A stretch of 64,000 nucleotides of DNA from Aequorivita sp. (GTDB lineage: Bacteria > Bacteroidota > Bacteroidia > Flavobacteriales > Flavobacteriaceae): NCBI GenBank assembly GCA_024637015.1, contig JAGXGE010000031.1:98480-162479 (forward strand), read 5' to 3'. Below, one piece after another: positions 54,854 to 63,528 of this stretch; the first letter of the stretch is position 1, and each line of letters begins with the position of its first letter. The notes under the pieces are model-generated. The model ran no database searches and had not been told where the DNA came from. It was given only the letters and a program-made list of their open reading frames with translations. A program made the position numbers and the translations under genes.

Positions 54854-54889
54854 ACTATATTGTTTAGTTTCACAGAAACAATAGCAACA

Positions 54890-55768
54890 ATGAAAGAAGT
54901 AAAAATTGAAGATTTTAAAGTAACCGAGCCCATAAACCTGGATGGTACTAGGAATGATTGGGACTTGGATGCGTCAGAAGACGAACTGGAGGACCATTTG
55001 GAAGACACCCGGAAAAAGCTGGGTAAACTTCAAGATACATTATATGCGCATGGAAAATATGCTGTATTGGTCTGTCTTCAAGGAATGGACACGGCTGGAA
55101 AGGACAGTCTGATTCGTGAAGTTTTCAAGGATTTTAACGCTCGTGGGGTAGTGGTACACAGTTTTAAAACGCCTACTGCACTTGAAAAAAGACACGATTA
55201 TCTTTGGCGTCACTACATCGCACTTCCCGAACGTGGAAAATTTGGAGTTTTCAACAGAACACATTACGAAAATGTTTTAGTAACAAGAGTTCACCCTGAA
55301 TATATACTTGGCGAAAACTTGCCAGGCGTAAATAGTTTGGAAGATATTGATGCGGAATTTTGGGACAAACGTTTTCAGCAGATCAATGATTTTGAAAAGA
55401 CTATTCAACAAAATGGCACTATTATATTCAAATTCTTTTTGAATCTTTCCAAGGACGAACAAAAAGACCGGCAACTCCGCAGATTAGACAAACCTGATAA
55501 AAACTGGAAGTTCTCCCCAGGTGATTTGGATGAAAGGGAGCTGTGGGAAGATTATAGAAAATATTATGAAGAAGCCATTAACAGGACTTCAAAGCCACTC
55601 GCGCCTTGGTACATTATTCCTTCAGACGATAAAGAAACCGCTCGCGTGATTGTAGCTGAAATTATGTTACAGGAACTAAAAAAATATAAAGACATAAAAG
55701 AGCCGGAACTGGACGACGATATAAAAGCGAAAATTTCAGAGTACCGAGAACGTCTTAAAAATGATTAA
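54890..55768 (+). CDS. ppk2: Polyphosphate kinase 2 family protein
   Basis: Transfers phosphate between polyphosphate and nucleotides. The 292-aa, single-domain class I form has a P-loop GMDTAGKDS near residue 70, followed by the lid FKTPTALEKRHDYLWRH and FNRTHYENVLVTRVHP near 128 with the Walker B-like position. The start is ATG at 54890; an earlier TTG at 54860 would add ten residues outside the family. Its direction of reaction cannot be read from sequence. Confidence 0.93.
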   Translation: MKEVKIEDFKVTEPINLDGTRNDWDLDASEDELEDHLEDTRKKLGKLQDTLYAHGKYAVLVCLQGMDTAGKDSLIREVFKDFNARGVVVHSFKTPTALEKRHDYLWRHYIALPERGKFGVFNRTHYENVLVTRVHPEYILGENLPGVNSLEDIDAEFWDKRFQQINDFEKTIQQNGTIIFKFFLNLSKDEQKDRQLRRLDKPDKNWKFSPGDLDERELWEDYRKYYEEAINRTSKPLAPWYIIPSDDKETARVIVAEIMLQELKKYKDIKEPELDDDIKAKISEYRERLKND

Positions 55769-55818
55769 TTTTGACTCCACTTAGTTCAATTTAAAACTAA
55801 TTTCAATAAATATTATCA

Positions 55819-57210
55819 ATGAAAATCCAATTGCTCCCCACCCTTCTTTTTACTTTATTTTTTTCGTCAGCAATTATTTCACAGAACGCCGTTCAGGATT
55901 CAGTGATGCTGAAAAAACTCTATACAGCTTCATTAACTGAAGGGAAAAGCTACGAATGGCTGGACTATCTTTCCAATGAAATTGGCGGTAGGCTTTCCGG
56001 CTCTTTTGAGGCTGATAATGCGGTGAAATATACAGAAGCACAACTCAACGAACTTGGGTTGGACAAAGTATGGCTTCAGCCAGTAATGGTTCCAAAATGG
56101 ACTAGAGGCTTCAAGGAATACGCTTATATTGAAACAGCCAACGGCGAGAAAACTATTACGGAGATTTGTGCGCTTGGTGGTTCAGTGGCCACACCTAGTT
56201 TAGGGATAAAGGCGGAAGTAGTGGAGGTAAAAGGACTTGATGAACTTGCTTCATTGGGCAAAGAAAAGCTTGAAGGGAAAATTGTTTTCTACAACAGACC
56301 GATGCAGGCAGATTTAATTCAAACTTTTGAGGCTTATGGCGGTTGCGTAGACCAAAGATATTCTGGTGCTGCTGAAGCTGCAAAGTATGGTGCACTTGGA
56401 GTGATTGTGCGTTCTATGAACCTACGTCTGGATGATTATCCCCATACTGGGGCTATGAGTTATGGCGATATACCCGTTTCACAACGGATTCCCGCGGCGG
56501 CTATTAGTACGAACGGGGCTGAATACTTAAGCAAGCTTCTGAAGTTGCAGCCCAGTCTGTTGTTTTATTTCAAGCAGAATTGTAAAACTTTTGACGATGT
56601 GCAATCCTATAATGTAATTGGTGAAATAACTGGCAGTACCAACCCAAACGAGTATTTTGTGGTGGGCGGCCATTTGGATAGTTGGGATCTTGCTGATGGA
56701 TCTCACGATGACGGCGCCGGATGTGTGCAAAGTATGGAGGTACTTCGTCTTTTTAAGAAAGTAGGCTATAAACCAAAGCATACTATTCGTGTAGTATTAT
56801 TTATGAATGAAGAAAATGGTTTACGCGGCGGGACTAAATATGCTGAAGAAGTGAAACGCAAGGGCGAAAAGCATTTGTTTGCTTTGGAAAGTGATGCCGG
56901 CGGATTCACACCTCGTGGATTTTCATTCCAAACGGATGCTGCCAATTTTAAGAAAGCACAGTCGTGGCAGCCTTTGTTTAAACCCTATTTAATCCATTAT
57001 TTTGAAAAAGGACACGGGGGCTCTGATATCGGTCCGTTGGAAGGAAATATAGATGTAATTGCTGGACTACGTCCGGATAGCCAACGTTATTTTGACTACC
57101 ACCATGCTGCCAATGATACTTTTGATGCCGTTAACAAGCGCGAACTGGAACTTGGGGCGGCTACTATGGCCAGCTTGGTTTATCTTTTTGATATGTACGG
57201 AACAAAGTAG
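55819..57210 (+). CDS. M28 family metallopeptidase with PA-type insert
   Basis: A 463-aa exported zinc aminopeptidase. After a signal peptide (about residues 1-21) comes a protease-associated (PA-like) region (about 130-245), then the M28 catalytic core. Zinc ligands are visible in GGHLDSWD near 281, HDDGAG near 296 and NEENG near 331, with DSQRYFDYHHAANDT near 421. It is probably periplasmic or surface-bound and acts on peptides or dipeptides. Confidence 0.9.
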   Translation: MKIQLLPTLLFTLFFSSAIISQNAVQDSVMLKKLYTASLTEGKSYEWLDYLSNEIGGRLSGSFEADNAVKYTEAQLNELGLDKVWLQPVMVPKWTRGFKEYAYIETANGEKTITEICALGGSVATPSLGIKAEVVEVKGLDELASLGKEKLEGKIVFYNRPMQADLIQTFEAYGGCVDQRYSGAAEAAKYGALGVIVRSMNLRLDDYPHTGAMSYGDIPVSQRIPAAAISTNGAEYLSKLLKLQPSLLFYFKQNCKTFDDVQSYNVIGEITGSTNPNEYFVVGGHLDSWDLADGSHDDGAGCVQSMEVLRLFKKVGYKPKHTIRVVLFMNEENGLRGGTKYAEEVKRKGEKHLFALESDAGGFTPRGFSFQTDAANFKKAQSWQPLFKPYLIHYFEKGHGGSDIGPLEGNIDVIAGLRPDSQRYFDYHHAANDTFDAVNKRELELGAATMASLVYLFDMYGTK

Positions 57211-57243
57211 TTATGAGTTCGGAGTTATGAGTTATGAAATTAA
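57209..57243. repeat. Heptamer tandem repeat after the M28 peptidase
   Basis: AGTTATG, AGTTCGG, AGTTATG, AGTTATG and AAATTAA follow in one 7-bp phase, starting in the TAG stop of the peptidase gene. Confidence 0.65.
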
Positions 57244-57277
57244 ATAATATGGTTTTTATGTTTCAATTTGAATATAT

Positions 57278-58078
57278 TTACCACCAAATTACAAAAAAGC
57301 GCTCTATTTTATGGGGCGTTTTTTTATATATCAACGGGGATTTGTTCATTTTTAACTGTTCGTCAATCAATTGTTTAATATCTGAAAATTTATACCAATT
57401 GGTCAATGTTTCTATTGGCAAGAGCCATTCTTTTTTTGTTGGAATAGCATAAAGAGCCGCTTCGTCTTCCTCTAGATCCGTTGGTTTTATGTAATGGCCA
57501 ACAATGCAATCTTTAATATTTTTCGAAAATATTTCCGCAGCTATTTTCTTCGGAAGAAAAAGGAAGGCTTTTAAGCACAACTCTTGGGAAGAAGGCATTT
57601 CAATTCCAATTGTTGTTAATTTTTCAATGGTCTCGGCAGTGTAGAGCAAAGGAAATTGTTTCAGTTTTACTTTTTCCAACTTGTCAAACAAACTGTCTTT
57701 TCGGTTGGGACCAATCCATTTTTGTTCTTTTAGTGCGCCTGCGTTTTCATCGTATAAATAAAACTTACAAGCCAATTCTATGTGAACAATCTTTTCGGTT
57801 TTAAGATTTCGAACTATATAATCTAATTCGCCCAAGGTTTCCTTTGCGCTGTGAATTTGAAGATTTGCAGCGAGTAATTCAAAGTTATTTGATTGTCTTA
57901 AATATGCTTCAAAACAGGCTTCGGCTTGCATTCCGAGAACGAAATTATTGGGGAAGCTGAAATCACTTTCGTTTATTTTTTCTTCGTAAAATTCAAAGTT
58001 TTCAAAGGGATAGTTTTCCGAATTGATTTTTAAATCGGGAGCGTTTTTAAAATACTGTAAAATGTTGTTTGTTTTAAT
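57278..58078 (-). CDS. DUF1853 protein with a probable non-standard start codon
   Basis: The DUF1853 core (AEACFEAYLRQ, then LGELDYIV and HIELACKFYLYDE) follows an internal ATG at 57931. Upstream, the frame stays open for 49 codons of protein-like sequence (ILQYFKNAPDLKI, ENFEFYEEKINES, FSFPNNFVLG) that match the family N-terminus in layout, until a TGA. No ATG, GTG or TTG lies in that stretch. ATT at 58078-58076, 2 nt after the DUF1801 stop, is the best candidate start (266 aa). The family function is unknown. Confidence 0.65.
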   Translation of the reverse strand: MKTNNILQYFKNAPDLKINSENYPFENFEFYEEKINESDFSFPNNFVLGMQAEACFEAYLRQSNNFELLAANLQIHSAKETLGELDYIVRNLKTEKIVHIELACKFYLYDENAGALKEQKWIGPNRKDSLFDKLEKVKLKQFPLLYTAETIEKLTTIGIEMPSSQELCLKAFLFLPKKIAAEIFSKNIKDCIVGHYIKPTDLEEDEAALYAIPTKKEWLLPIETLTNWYKFSDIKQLIDEQLKMNKSPLIYKKTPHKIERFFVIWW

Positions 58079-58080
58079 GG

Positions 58081-58536
58081 CTATCGTTTTAGTACGCTTT
58101 CATATTTTGCAATCCATTCGTCGACTGAAATCTTTGTGGTTAGCTCTCCAAACAATTCAAACGGTATATTCTTTGGGTTTTTGAAGCGGATGCAACTTTT
58201 GCCCATATCCAGTTTGCCTGTGGAGTGTTTGGGATATTCTTCTGTAAACCATTTCAGCAAATTTGGATCGCTGTATATGCCCATATGGTAAAAAGCAATG
58301 TGGTTTTTCTGTGAGGCTATGCTTAAAAAAGGCAAGGCATCTGCGGGTTTGCAATGGTAACCGTCTGGATAGAGGCTGTGTGGCACCACATAACTTATCA
58401 TTCCGTATTGCATCGTTTCCTCAAAACCTTTGGGGAGGTTTTTCAATATTGTTTCCCTTAGCTTTTGCATAAAGTCCTTTCGGTCTTCGGGGAGCTCGGC
58501 TATGTATCGGTTTGGAGTAATGGCTTTGGATTGCAT
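58081..58536 (-). CDS. DUF1801 protein
   Basis: A 151-aa cytoplasmic protein of the DUF1801 (YdhG-like) fold: MQYGMISYVVPHSLYPDGYH, SIASQKNHIAFYHMG and KSCIRFKNPKNIPFEL are typical segments. The role is not established. It is upstream of the DUF1853 gene with a 2-nt gap, so the two are probably co-translated. Confidence 0.85.
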   Translation of the reverse strand: MQSKAITPNRYIAELPEDRKDFMQKLRETILKNLPKGFEETMQYGMISYVVPHSLYPDGYHCKPADALPFLSIASQKNHIAFYHMGIYSDPNLLKWFTEEYPKHSTGKLDMGKSCIRFKNPKNIPFELFGELTTKISVDEWIAKYESVLKR

Positions 58537-58540
58537 GTTG

Positions 58541-58582
58541 TTGAAAGTTTAAAGCTGAAAGTTCAAAGGTCAAAGTTAAAAG
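58541..58582. repeat. Heptamer tandem repeat upstream of the DUF1801 gene
   Basis: Six units of the form NNNAAAG in perfect 7-bp phase (TTGAAAG, TTTAAAG, CTGAAAG, TTCAAAG, GTCAAAG, TTAAAAG). Confidence 0.7.
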
Positions 58583-58667
58583 ATTTTTGTTGAAGTAGAT
58601 TTGTTTGATAATGCTCCTTTTGCTACACAGAATTATAATTGTACTTTACAGGGAAATATATAAAACC

Positions 58668-59000
58668 ATGAAAAAATTTATAGTATTTTCCGTAGTAGCC
58701 TTTTTCTTTTTGTTTGCTGTTGAAGGATATTCACAAGAGATAACCAAGTATAATTTTCTTGAAATTATCGTTGTTCAAAAAGCAAACAACCGCGGTAAGG
58801 TAAAACGCATAAAAGTGGAAGAACAAACTTCTTTAATTGGACAGAATATCTCTATTGAAGAAATTGAGGATATAGACGAAACTTCAACCTTGCTTAACTA
58901 TATGAACGCCCACGACTGGGAGTTTCTAGACCGTCAATCCGTGGTTTCTGATGATAACGACCCTGTGTGGATGAGTTATATTTTTAGGAAACGGAAGTAA
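58668..59000 (+). CDS. Exported protein of unknown function, 110 aa
   Basis: From the ATG at 58668 a signal peptide (about residues 1-22, ending YSQ) leads into a short mixed domain with a lysine-rich strand (GKVKRIKVEEQT) and an acidic helix. A longer frame starting at 58605 would place the signal peptide internally. No family is recognised. Confidence 0.6.
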   Translation: MKKFIVFSVVAFFFLFAVEGYSQEITKYNFLEIIVVQKANNRGKVKRIKVEEQTSLIGQNISIEEIEDIDETSTLLNYMNAHDWEFLDRQSVVSDDNDPVWMSYIFRKRK

Positions 59001-59080
59001 GGGGAATGATTAATGAATAATTAGGTTGATATTTAATTGTTGCACATAAAAATTTATTAAAGACTTCTTAATAAAGTGTT

Positions 59081-59926
59081 TTACTGAAATGTCCACGCGA
59101 TAAAGCGGCTTTGTTTGTTGCCTTGCTCCATGTCAATTATTTTTACTTGGGTGGGCAGGGTTTTGTTGATGGCTCTTTTAATATTCTTTAGGTGTTCTTT
59201 TTGTGAAACCAAGACCGTAAACCAGTTTACTTGTGCTTTAAACTGTTCGCTTTCCGAAGCCATTTTTTTAATAAATGCTTCTTCGCCGCCTTTATACCAC
59301 AACTCGTTGCTACTGCCTCCAAAATTTTGAGTGGTTGTTTCTTCTAATTGAAGATTGTCCACCTTGCGTTGGTTGTTGCGTTCGGCATCGGTTCGGGTTT
59401 TATAGAAAGGGGGATTGCAAACCACAACATCAAACGCATCATCGGGTTGGATAATATGTTCTAAAATGCTACTCTTAAATTTTTGGTGGCGTACTTCAAT
59501 GTCTTTTAAACTCTCATTCTTTTCTATTATTTCTTGTGCGTTTTTAAGCGAATCTGGATCTACTTCACTGGCGGTGCATTGCCAATTAAAATGCCGGCTT
59601 GCCAAAATAGGGTAGATGAGGTTGGCGCCTGTGCCTATATCTAACAGCTTTATGTCCTCTTTTTGGAGTAGGTCTGCTATGTGTAGCAAATAATCCAAAC
59701 GCCCAGGGATGGGTGGGCAGAGGTTGTTTTCAGGAATTTCCCAATAGGCTATGCCGTAATGCGCTTTTAGCAGGGCGGTGTTGAGTGCTTTTACGGCTTG
59801 GTTGTTTGAAAACTTTATGCTGTTGTTGCCGTGCTGGTTTACAAAAACGTATTCTTTTAAAACGGGGTGATGGGTTATAAGGTCATCAAAATTATAGTCT
59901 TTGGTGAATGGGTTTTTTTGGTGCAC
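59081..59926 (-). CDS. rlmF: 23S rRNA (adenine(1618)-N6)-methyltransferase
   Basis: Methylates A1618 of 23S rRNA with AdoMet. The 281-aa protein has LLDIGTGANLIYPIL near residue 93 (AdoMet motif) and the catalytic NPPFYKT near 171, characteristic of N6-adenine methyltransferases. The N-terminal PFTKDYNFDDLI and CPPIPGRLDYLLHIADLL are RlmF signatures. It stands alone. Confidence 0.93.
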   Translation of the reverse strand: MHQKNPFTKDYNFDDLITHHPVLKEYVFVNQHGNNSIKFSNNQAVKALNTALLKAHYGIAYWEIPENNLCPPIPGRLDYLLHIADLLQKEDIKLLDIGTGANLIYPILASRHFNWQCTASEVDPDSLKNAQEIIEKNESLKDIEVRHQKFKSSILEHIIQPDDAFDVVVCNPPFYKTRTDAERNNQRKVDNLQLEETTTQNFGGSSNELWYKGGEEAFIKKMASESEQFKAQVNWFTVLVSQKEHLKNIKRAINKTLPTQVKIIDMEQGNKQSRFIAWTFQ

Positions 59927-59969
59927 GGGGGTGGGTTTAGTGGATAAAGGTAGTTGAATAATTAATACT

Positions 59970-60040
59970 GGGTTATCGGTTATCGGTTGTGGGTTGTCGG
60001 TTGTGGGTTATCGGTTGTGGGTTGTGGGTTGTCGGTTGGC
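59970..60040. repeat. Heptamer tandem repeat GGTTRTS
   Basis: From 59971, nine full 7-bp units of GGTT(A/G)T(C/G) and one degenerate unit follow in phase. It is the longest of the five short-period arrays in the window and lies between rlmF and the DUF2200 gene. Confidence 0.9.
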
Positions 60041-60088
60041 AAATGTGAAAGTGCGCTAAGGAATGTTCGGTTCTATATAAGCTCCTCC

Positions 60089-60439
60089 CTACTTCCTTAA
60101 AATTTTTTCCATGGCCTTGCCTTTGGCCAGTTCGTCAACGAGTTTGTCCATATAACGAATCTTTTGCATGAGGGGGTCTTCTATTTCTTCTATCCGATAG
60201 CCGCATATTACGCCCGTAATTTTTGAAACATTGGGATGGAGTTGTGGTGCCTCTGCAAAAAAGGTTTCAAGGCTGGTTTTAGTGTCTATTTGTTGCTGCA
60301 AACCTTTTTGGTCATAGCCCGTTAACCAACAGATTACAGTGTCCAATTCCTCTTTGGCGCGCCCTTTTTTTTCTGCTTTGGCTATATAATGTGGATACAC
60401 ACTTGCAAAGGACATCTTAAAGACTCTTTCGTTTTTCAT
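60089..60439 (-). CDS. DUF2200 protein
   Basis: A 116-aa cytoplasmic protein with the DUF2200 pattern: [33 protein letters not shown] and [17 protein letters not shown]. The C-terminus is a lysine-rich helix. Function unknown. It follows the GNAT gene on the same strand after 50 nt. Confidence 0.88.
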   Translation of the reverse strand: MKNERVFKMSFASVYPHYIAKAEKKGRAKEELDTVICWLTGYDQKGLQQQIDTKTSLETFFAEAPQLHPNVSKITGVICGYRIEEIEDPLMQKIRYMDKLVDELAKGKAMEKILRK

Positions 60440-60489
60440 AATGCGATTATTGTTGAAGGCATGGGTTACTAAATTGCACCTGGAGGAAG

Positions 60490-61344
60490 CTATAACTGCT
60501 TTATCATTTCAAATTGTTTTCCTTTTGGTGTTATTGAATTTGATTGCAGGAATGCTGTAATGGACTTGCAATCAACCTCTGTATTGATAATTTTAACTGA
60601 ATGGTGCTGATTAAACTTTAGTGCTTCAATTAATAGGTTGGTTGCTATTCCCGTTCTTCTATATTTCGCATCGACCGCTATTTGGGTTACGTCGCCCGAA
60701 ACAGGTTCGAATATGCAATAGCCCAGTAATTTTTGTTCCTTGAATATTCCAATACTTTTAAAAGTATCAGGTTCCCGTAATACTGCCTCTATGCTATTCT
60801 GCCACGAAGGTTTGAAGTCCCAGAAACCTGTAATTGATTCGGTTTTCCTTAAATCAATTTGTTGTTTATAGCAGTTTGGCGGCATTGCTTTTGGGCGAAA
60901 ATGAACTTCTTCGTTTTTTGCTACATAATAGTTAAACTCTCTACTTACCTCAAATCCGAGTTTTTTATAGACGGATATAGCGCCTGTATTATGTTGTAAA
61001 ACCTCAAGCAAATATTTAGAGACCCCTGCATTTTTTAAAAAGGGTATAGAATGTAAGAATATTTTACTTGCAAGTCCTTTTCCTCGAAATTCTTTTATAG
61101 TCCCTGTACCCGTATCATAAGCGGTCTTAACTCCGTTAAAAGATCCTATTCCATTTAAAGTAAAGGCAACAATTTCATTATTTTCAAATGCCGCGAAAGA
61201 TAATTCAGGAACAAAACCTCTTCGATGTAACATTGCTTGCAGTTCCTCTTTGTTAAACTGCATTTCATAATCTTTAAATGCTTTGCTAAACGCCTCGAAA
61301 ATTGCGTTATAGGGTATTCCTTCTAGTGATTTTATTTTTTCCAT
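60490..61344 (-). CDS. GNAT acetyltransferase with two tandem domains
   Basis: A 284-aa protein. The first GNAT domain (about residues 1-145) has its acetyl-CoA loop in [15 protein letters not shown] near 83-97, followed by [15 protein letters not shown]. The second (about 165-284) has [16 protein letters not shown] near 221. The acceptor molecule cannot be predicted. Probably co-transcribed with the DUF2200 gene. Confidence 0.88.
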   Translation of the reverse strand: MEKIKSLEGIPYNAIFEAFSKAFKDYEMQFNKEELQAMLHRRGFVPELSFAAFENNEIVAFTLNGIGSFNGVKTAYDTGTGTIKEFRGKGLASKIFLHSIPFLKNAGVSKYLLEVLQHNTGAISVYKKLGFEVSREFNYYVAKNEEVHFRPKAMPPNCYKQQIDLRKTESITGFWDFKPSWQNSIEAVLREPDTFKSIGIFKEQKLLGYCIFEPVSGDVTQIAVDAKYRRTGIATNLLIEALKFNQHHSVKIINTEVDCKSITAFLQSNSITPKGKQFEMIKQL

Positions 61345-61408
61345 TTTGATATGGGGTCACATTACAAATGCTTAATTAAATAGGCGCACTTCAACTTCGC
61401 TCCGAACA

Positions 61409-61467
61409 TCCCCCTAAATCCCTACTTCGACAGGCTCAGTACATCGCCTTCGAAGGGGGACTTTTTT
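61409..61467. repeat. GC-rich intergenic element with TTCGACAGGCTCAG
   Basis: TCCCCC (61409-61414) can pair with GGGGGA (61455-61460), followed by seven T residues on the plus strand. Between them lies ACTTCGACAGGCTCAGTACA, a sequence I recall as recurrent in intergenic repeats of many bacteria. The 198 nt between the GNAT and PLP-enzyme genes otherwise hold nothing recognisable. Confidence 0.5.
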
Positions 61468-61542
61468 TGCGGGGGTGCAGTGATGCTGTTATTGCGCTGG
61501 CTAAGTTTATAAAAATTGAGATTTTACAAATATACGACGCAC

Positions 61543-63387
61543 CTAAATTTGTTCCACAAATTCTAAAAACACTTTTTTATGAAGTTCAAGATCCATATTC
61601 CCTGAAAGTGATGCGCGTACAATATAATCTTTGTCACCTTCCTTGGTTGTTCCTTGGGTTGAGGTTGCAGGGATGGTCCAATAACTTCCTTTTAACTGGC
61701 CATAGCTCACACAGAACTTACATTCATTAGGGATTTCTGTAATCATTAAATTGATGAGCTTCAGATTTAATGCTCTTTTATACGCTTCTCTTTCGGCATC
61801 GGTATTCCCTTTCGTAGGCAGATCTAATGAAAATACCGATGGGGTAAAGCCTTGGTCTGCCAATTCCTCTGAAACAAAATTGATTTTCGCGGTTGGTAAG
61901 GTTTCGTGGATAAAGTTTACAAACTCACGTGTATTTTCGTAAGCATCAATAATCCGTTGATTCATGGAAGGCAATTGCTTTGCTAATATTTCATATTGAA
62001 GGGCTGTCGCCTCGTTATCGCAAAGGGTTAAATGCAAGCCTATTTTTTCCATCAAGGCTTGCGTTTTTGTATTTCCTACCACGTAGCCAGCAGTACATTT
62101 TCCGCCACTTGGAAATTTTGATCCACTCGCATACGAAATGGCTCGAACCGTAGAGAGTATTTCCCCTTCACCCAAGAAGTGATAGTCTGGACAAAATGTT
62201 TGATCCAGAATAAAAACGGGGTCGATGGCAATTTCACCCGATGCAGTTTTACGCTCTTTACTTAAAACAGCCTTTAATTGTTGCAAATCTGGAACTTCAA
62301 CTCTGGGGTTTGTTGGAATTTCAGCGATGATGTATGGGATAGAATCTTCCGCAGCAATTTTGGCTAACACGGTATCAATACTTTGCACCATATCATTATT
62401 CCCATCCACTAGTAAGTCTACTATTTCAACATTATCAAGGCAAGCAGCAACGCGTCTTGCTTGGTCGTTTGTGCCACCATAACAATTTGGGGGGACAATA
62501 AATTTGATGGCCTTTCCATTGTGTTTTTCAAGTGCATCGTGAATAAGCCCCATCATAATGGCATATTGAATAGAGAGTCCACTAGAAGCAACCAGTGGGG
62601 TTGTAGGGGAACCTGTAATGCCCTTAATAGAATCTAACACACTTGTTTTGTCTGCCGCTACATTGCTTTTGGTATGTTCAATAGCAGTTTGTGCTACTAG
62701 CGATTTTAAAGCAGTTAGGCAATTGGCTGGCGTCATGGCGATGGTCTCTCTTCTTCGTACGTGTTGAATTTCTGAAATGTAACCTTTGTTCTGTTCGCCA
62801 TTTACTACTAAAATACTTCCAAGCTGGTCGTGAAGGCTGATGAAAAAGTCTATGTTTGGGGTGAGAGCGATAGTGCCAATTTCATCTTTTTGTGAAATGA
62901 AGATGGTACTGCCATTAAATTCGGAAATGTTTGCGGTTTTATCAATTTGATTTAATTCAAACTTATAACCATACACACGCTTTACTATTTCAGCATCAAA
63001 AAATGGGGGTAATGCATCGGTATAAACAATTTGTGTGTTTTTATTTGCCAATAAATTCTTCCGTAGAATCGCCAAAATAGGAACCGTCTTTGAAGAAAAG
63101 CTGATTACATTTTCTGACTTTAGGTTATTTGCCTTGGCAATTCCCCATTCCAATATACAAGATAATGGATGGCCCAAGCGGATATAGTCATAAGCCGTGG
63201 GTAGTTTTTTTAGGGCTGCTGTTTCAGCGTTATTGTCATTATAAAGTTTTTCAAACTGATCTAAGAACTGTGTTTTCGCCAAGCTTTCATCATAAATATC
63301 AAGCCTGTGTGTGGTTAGGCTTAACCAGTCTGTTGGCATATTTTTCACTACCTCTTTTATATAATTGCGCATTTTAGTGTCTTGCAT
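61543..63387 (-). CDS. Cys/Met-metabolism PLP-dependent enzyme, long form
   Basis: A 614-aa enzyme of the cystathionine gamma-synthase fold. The PLP-binding lysine lies in the SYASGSKFPSGGKCTAG segment near residue 430, with IPTNPRVEVPDLQQL near 360 and FILDQTFCPDYHF before it. The first 230 residues or so have no counterpart in usual CGS enzymes (about 400 aa). Substrate unknown. I prefer ATG at 63387; 63372 is also possible. Confidence 0.78.
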   Translation of the reverse strand: MQDTKMRNYIKEVVKNMPTDWLSLTTHRLDIYDESLAKTQFLDQFEKLYNDNNAETAALKKLPTAYDYIRLGHPLSCILEWGIAKANNLKSENVISFSSKTVPILAILRKNLLANKNTQIVYTDALPPFFDAEIVKRVYGYKFELNQIDKTANISEFNGSTIFISQKDEIGTIALTPNIDFFISLHDQLGSILVVNGEQNKGYISEIQHVRRRETIAMTPANCLTALKSLVAQTAIEHTKSNVAADKTSVLDSIKGITGSPTTPLVASSGLSIQYAIMMGLIHDALEKHNGKAIKFIVPPNCYGGTNDQARRVAACLDNVEIVDLLVDGNNDMVQSIDTVLAKIAAEDSIPYIIAEIPTNPRVEVPDLQQLKAVLSKERKTASGEIAIDPVFILDQTFCPDYHFLGEGEILSTVRAISYASGSKFPSGGKCTAGYVVGNTKTQALMEKIGLHLTLCDNEATALQYEILAKQLPSMNQRIIDAYENTREFVNFIHETLPTAKINFVSEELADQGFTPSVFSLDLPTKGNTDAEREAYKRALNLKLINLMITEIPNECKFCVSYGQLKGSYWTIPATSTQGTTKEGDKDYIVRASLSGNMDLELHKKVFLEFVEQI

Positions 63388-63477
63388 AATTTTCACTTTT
63401 TGATAGGTCGGCAAGTTACATTAATTAGATTTTTTTAAAAGTGTTTTAAGACTTTTGTAACAATGTGTTTCGTCTCT

Positions 63478-63526
63478 GGCGCGCTTTAGCAAAGCGTGCC
63501 CATTTACAAGGGCATTTGCAATGCCC
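63478..63526. repeat. Pair of REP-like hairpins next to the RAYT gene
   Basis: GGCGCGCTTT-AGC-AAAGCGTGCC (63478-63500, one G-T pair) and GGGCATT-TGC-AATGCCC (63510-63526, perfect) each have a 3-nt loop and lie 9 nt apart. They sit immediately after the stop of a REP-associated transposase, the usual place for REP sequences mobilised by such enzymes. Confidence 0.65.
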
Positions 63527-63528
63527 AA

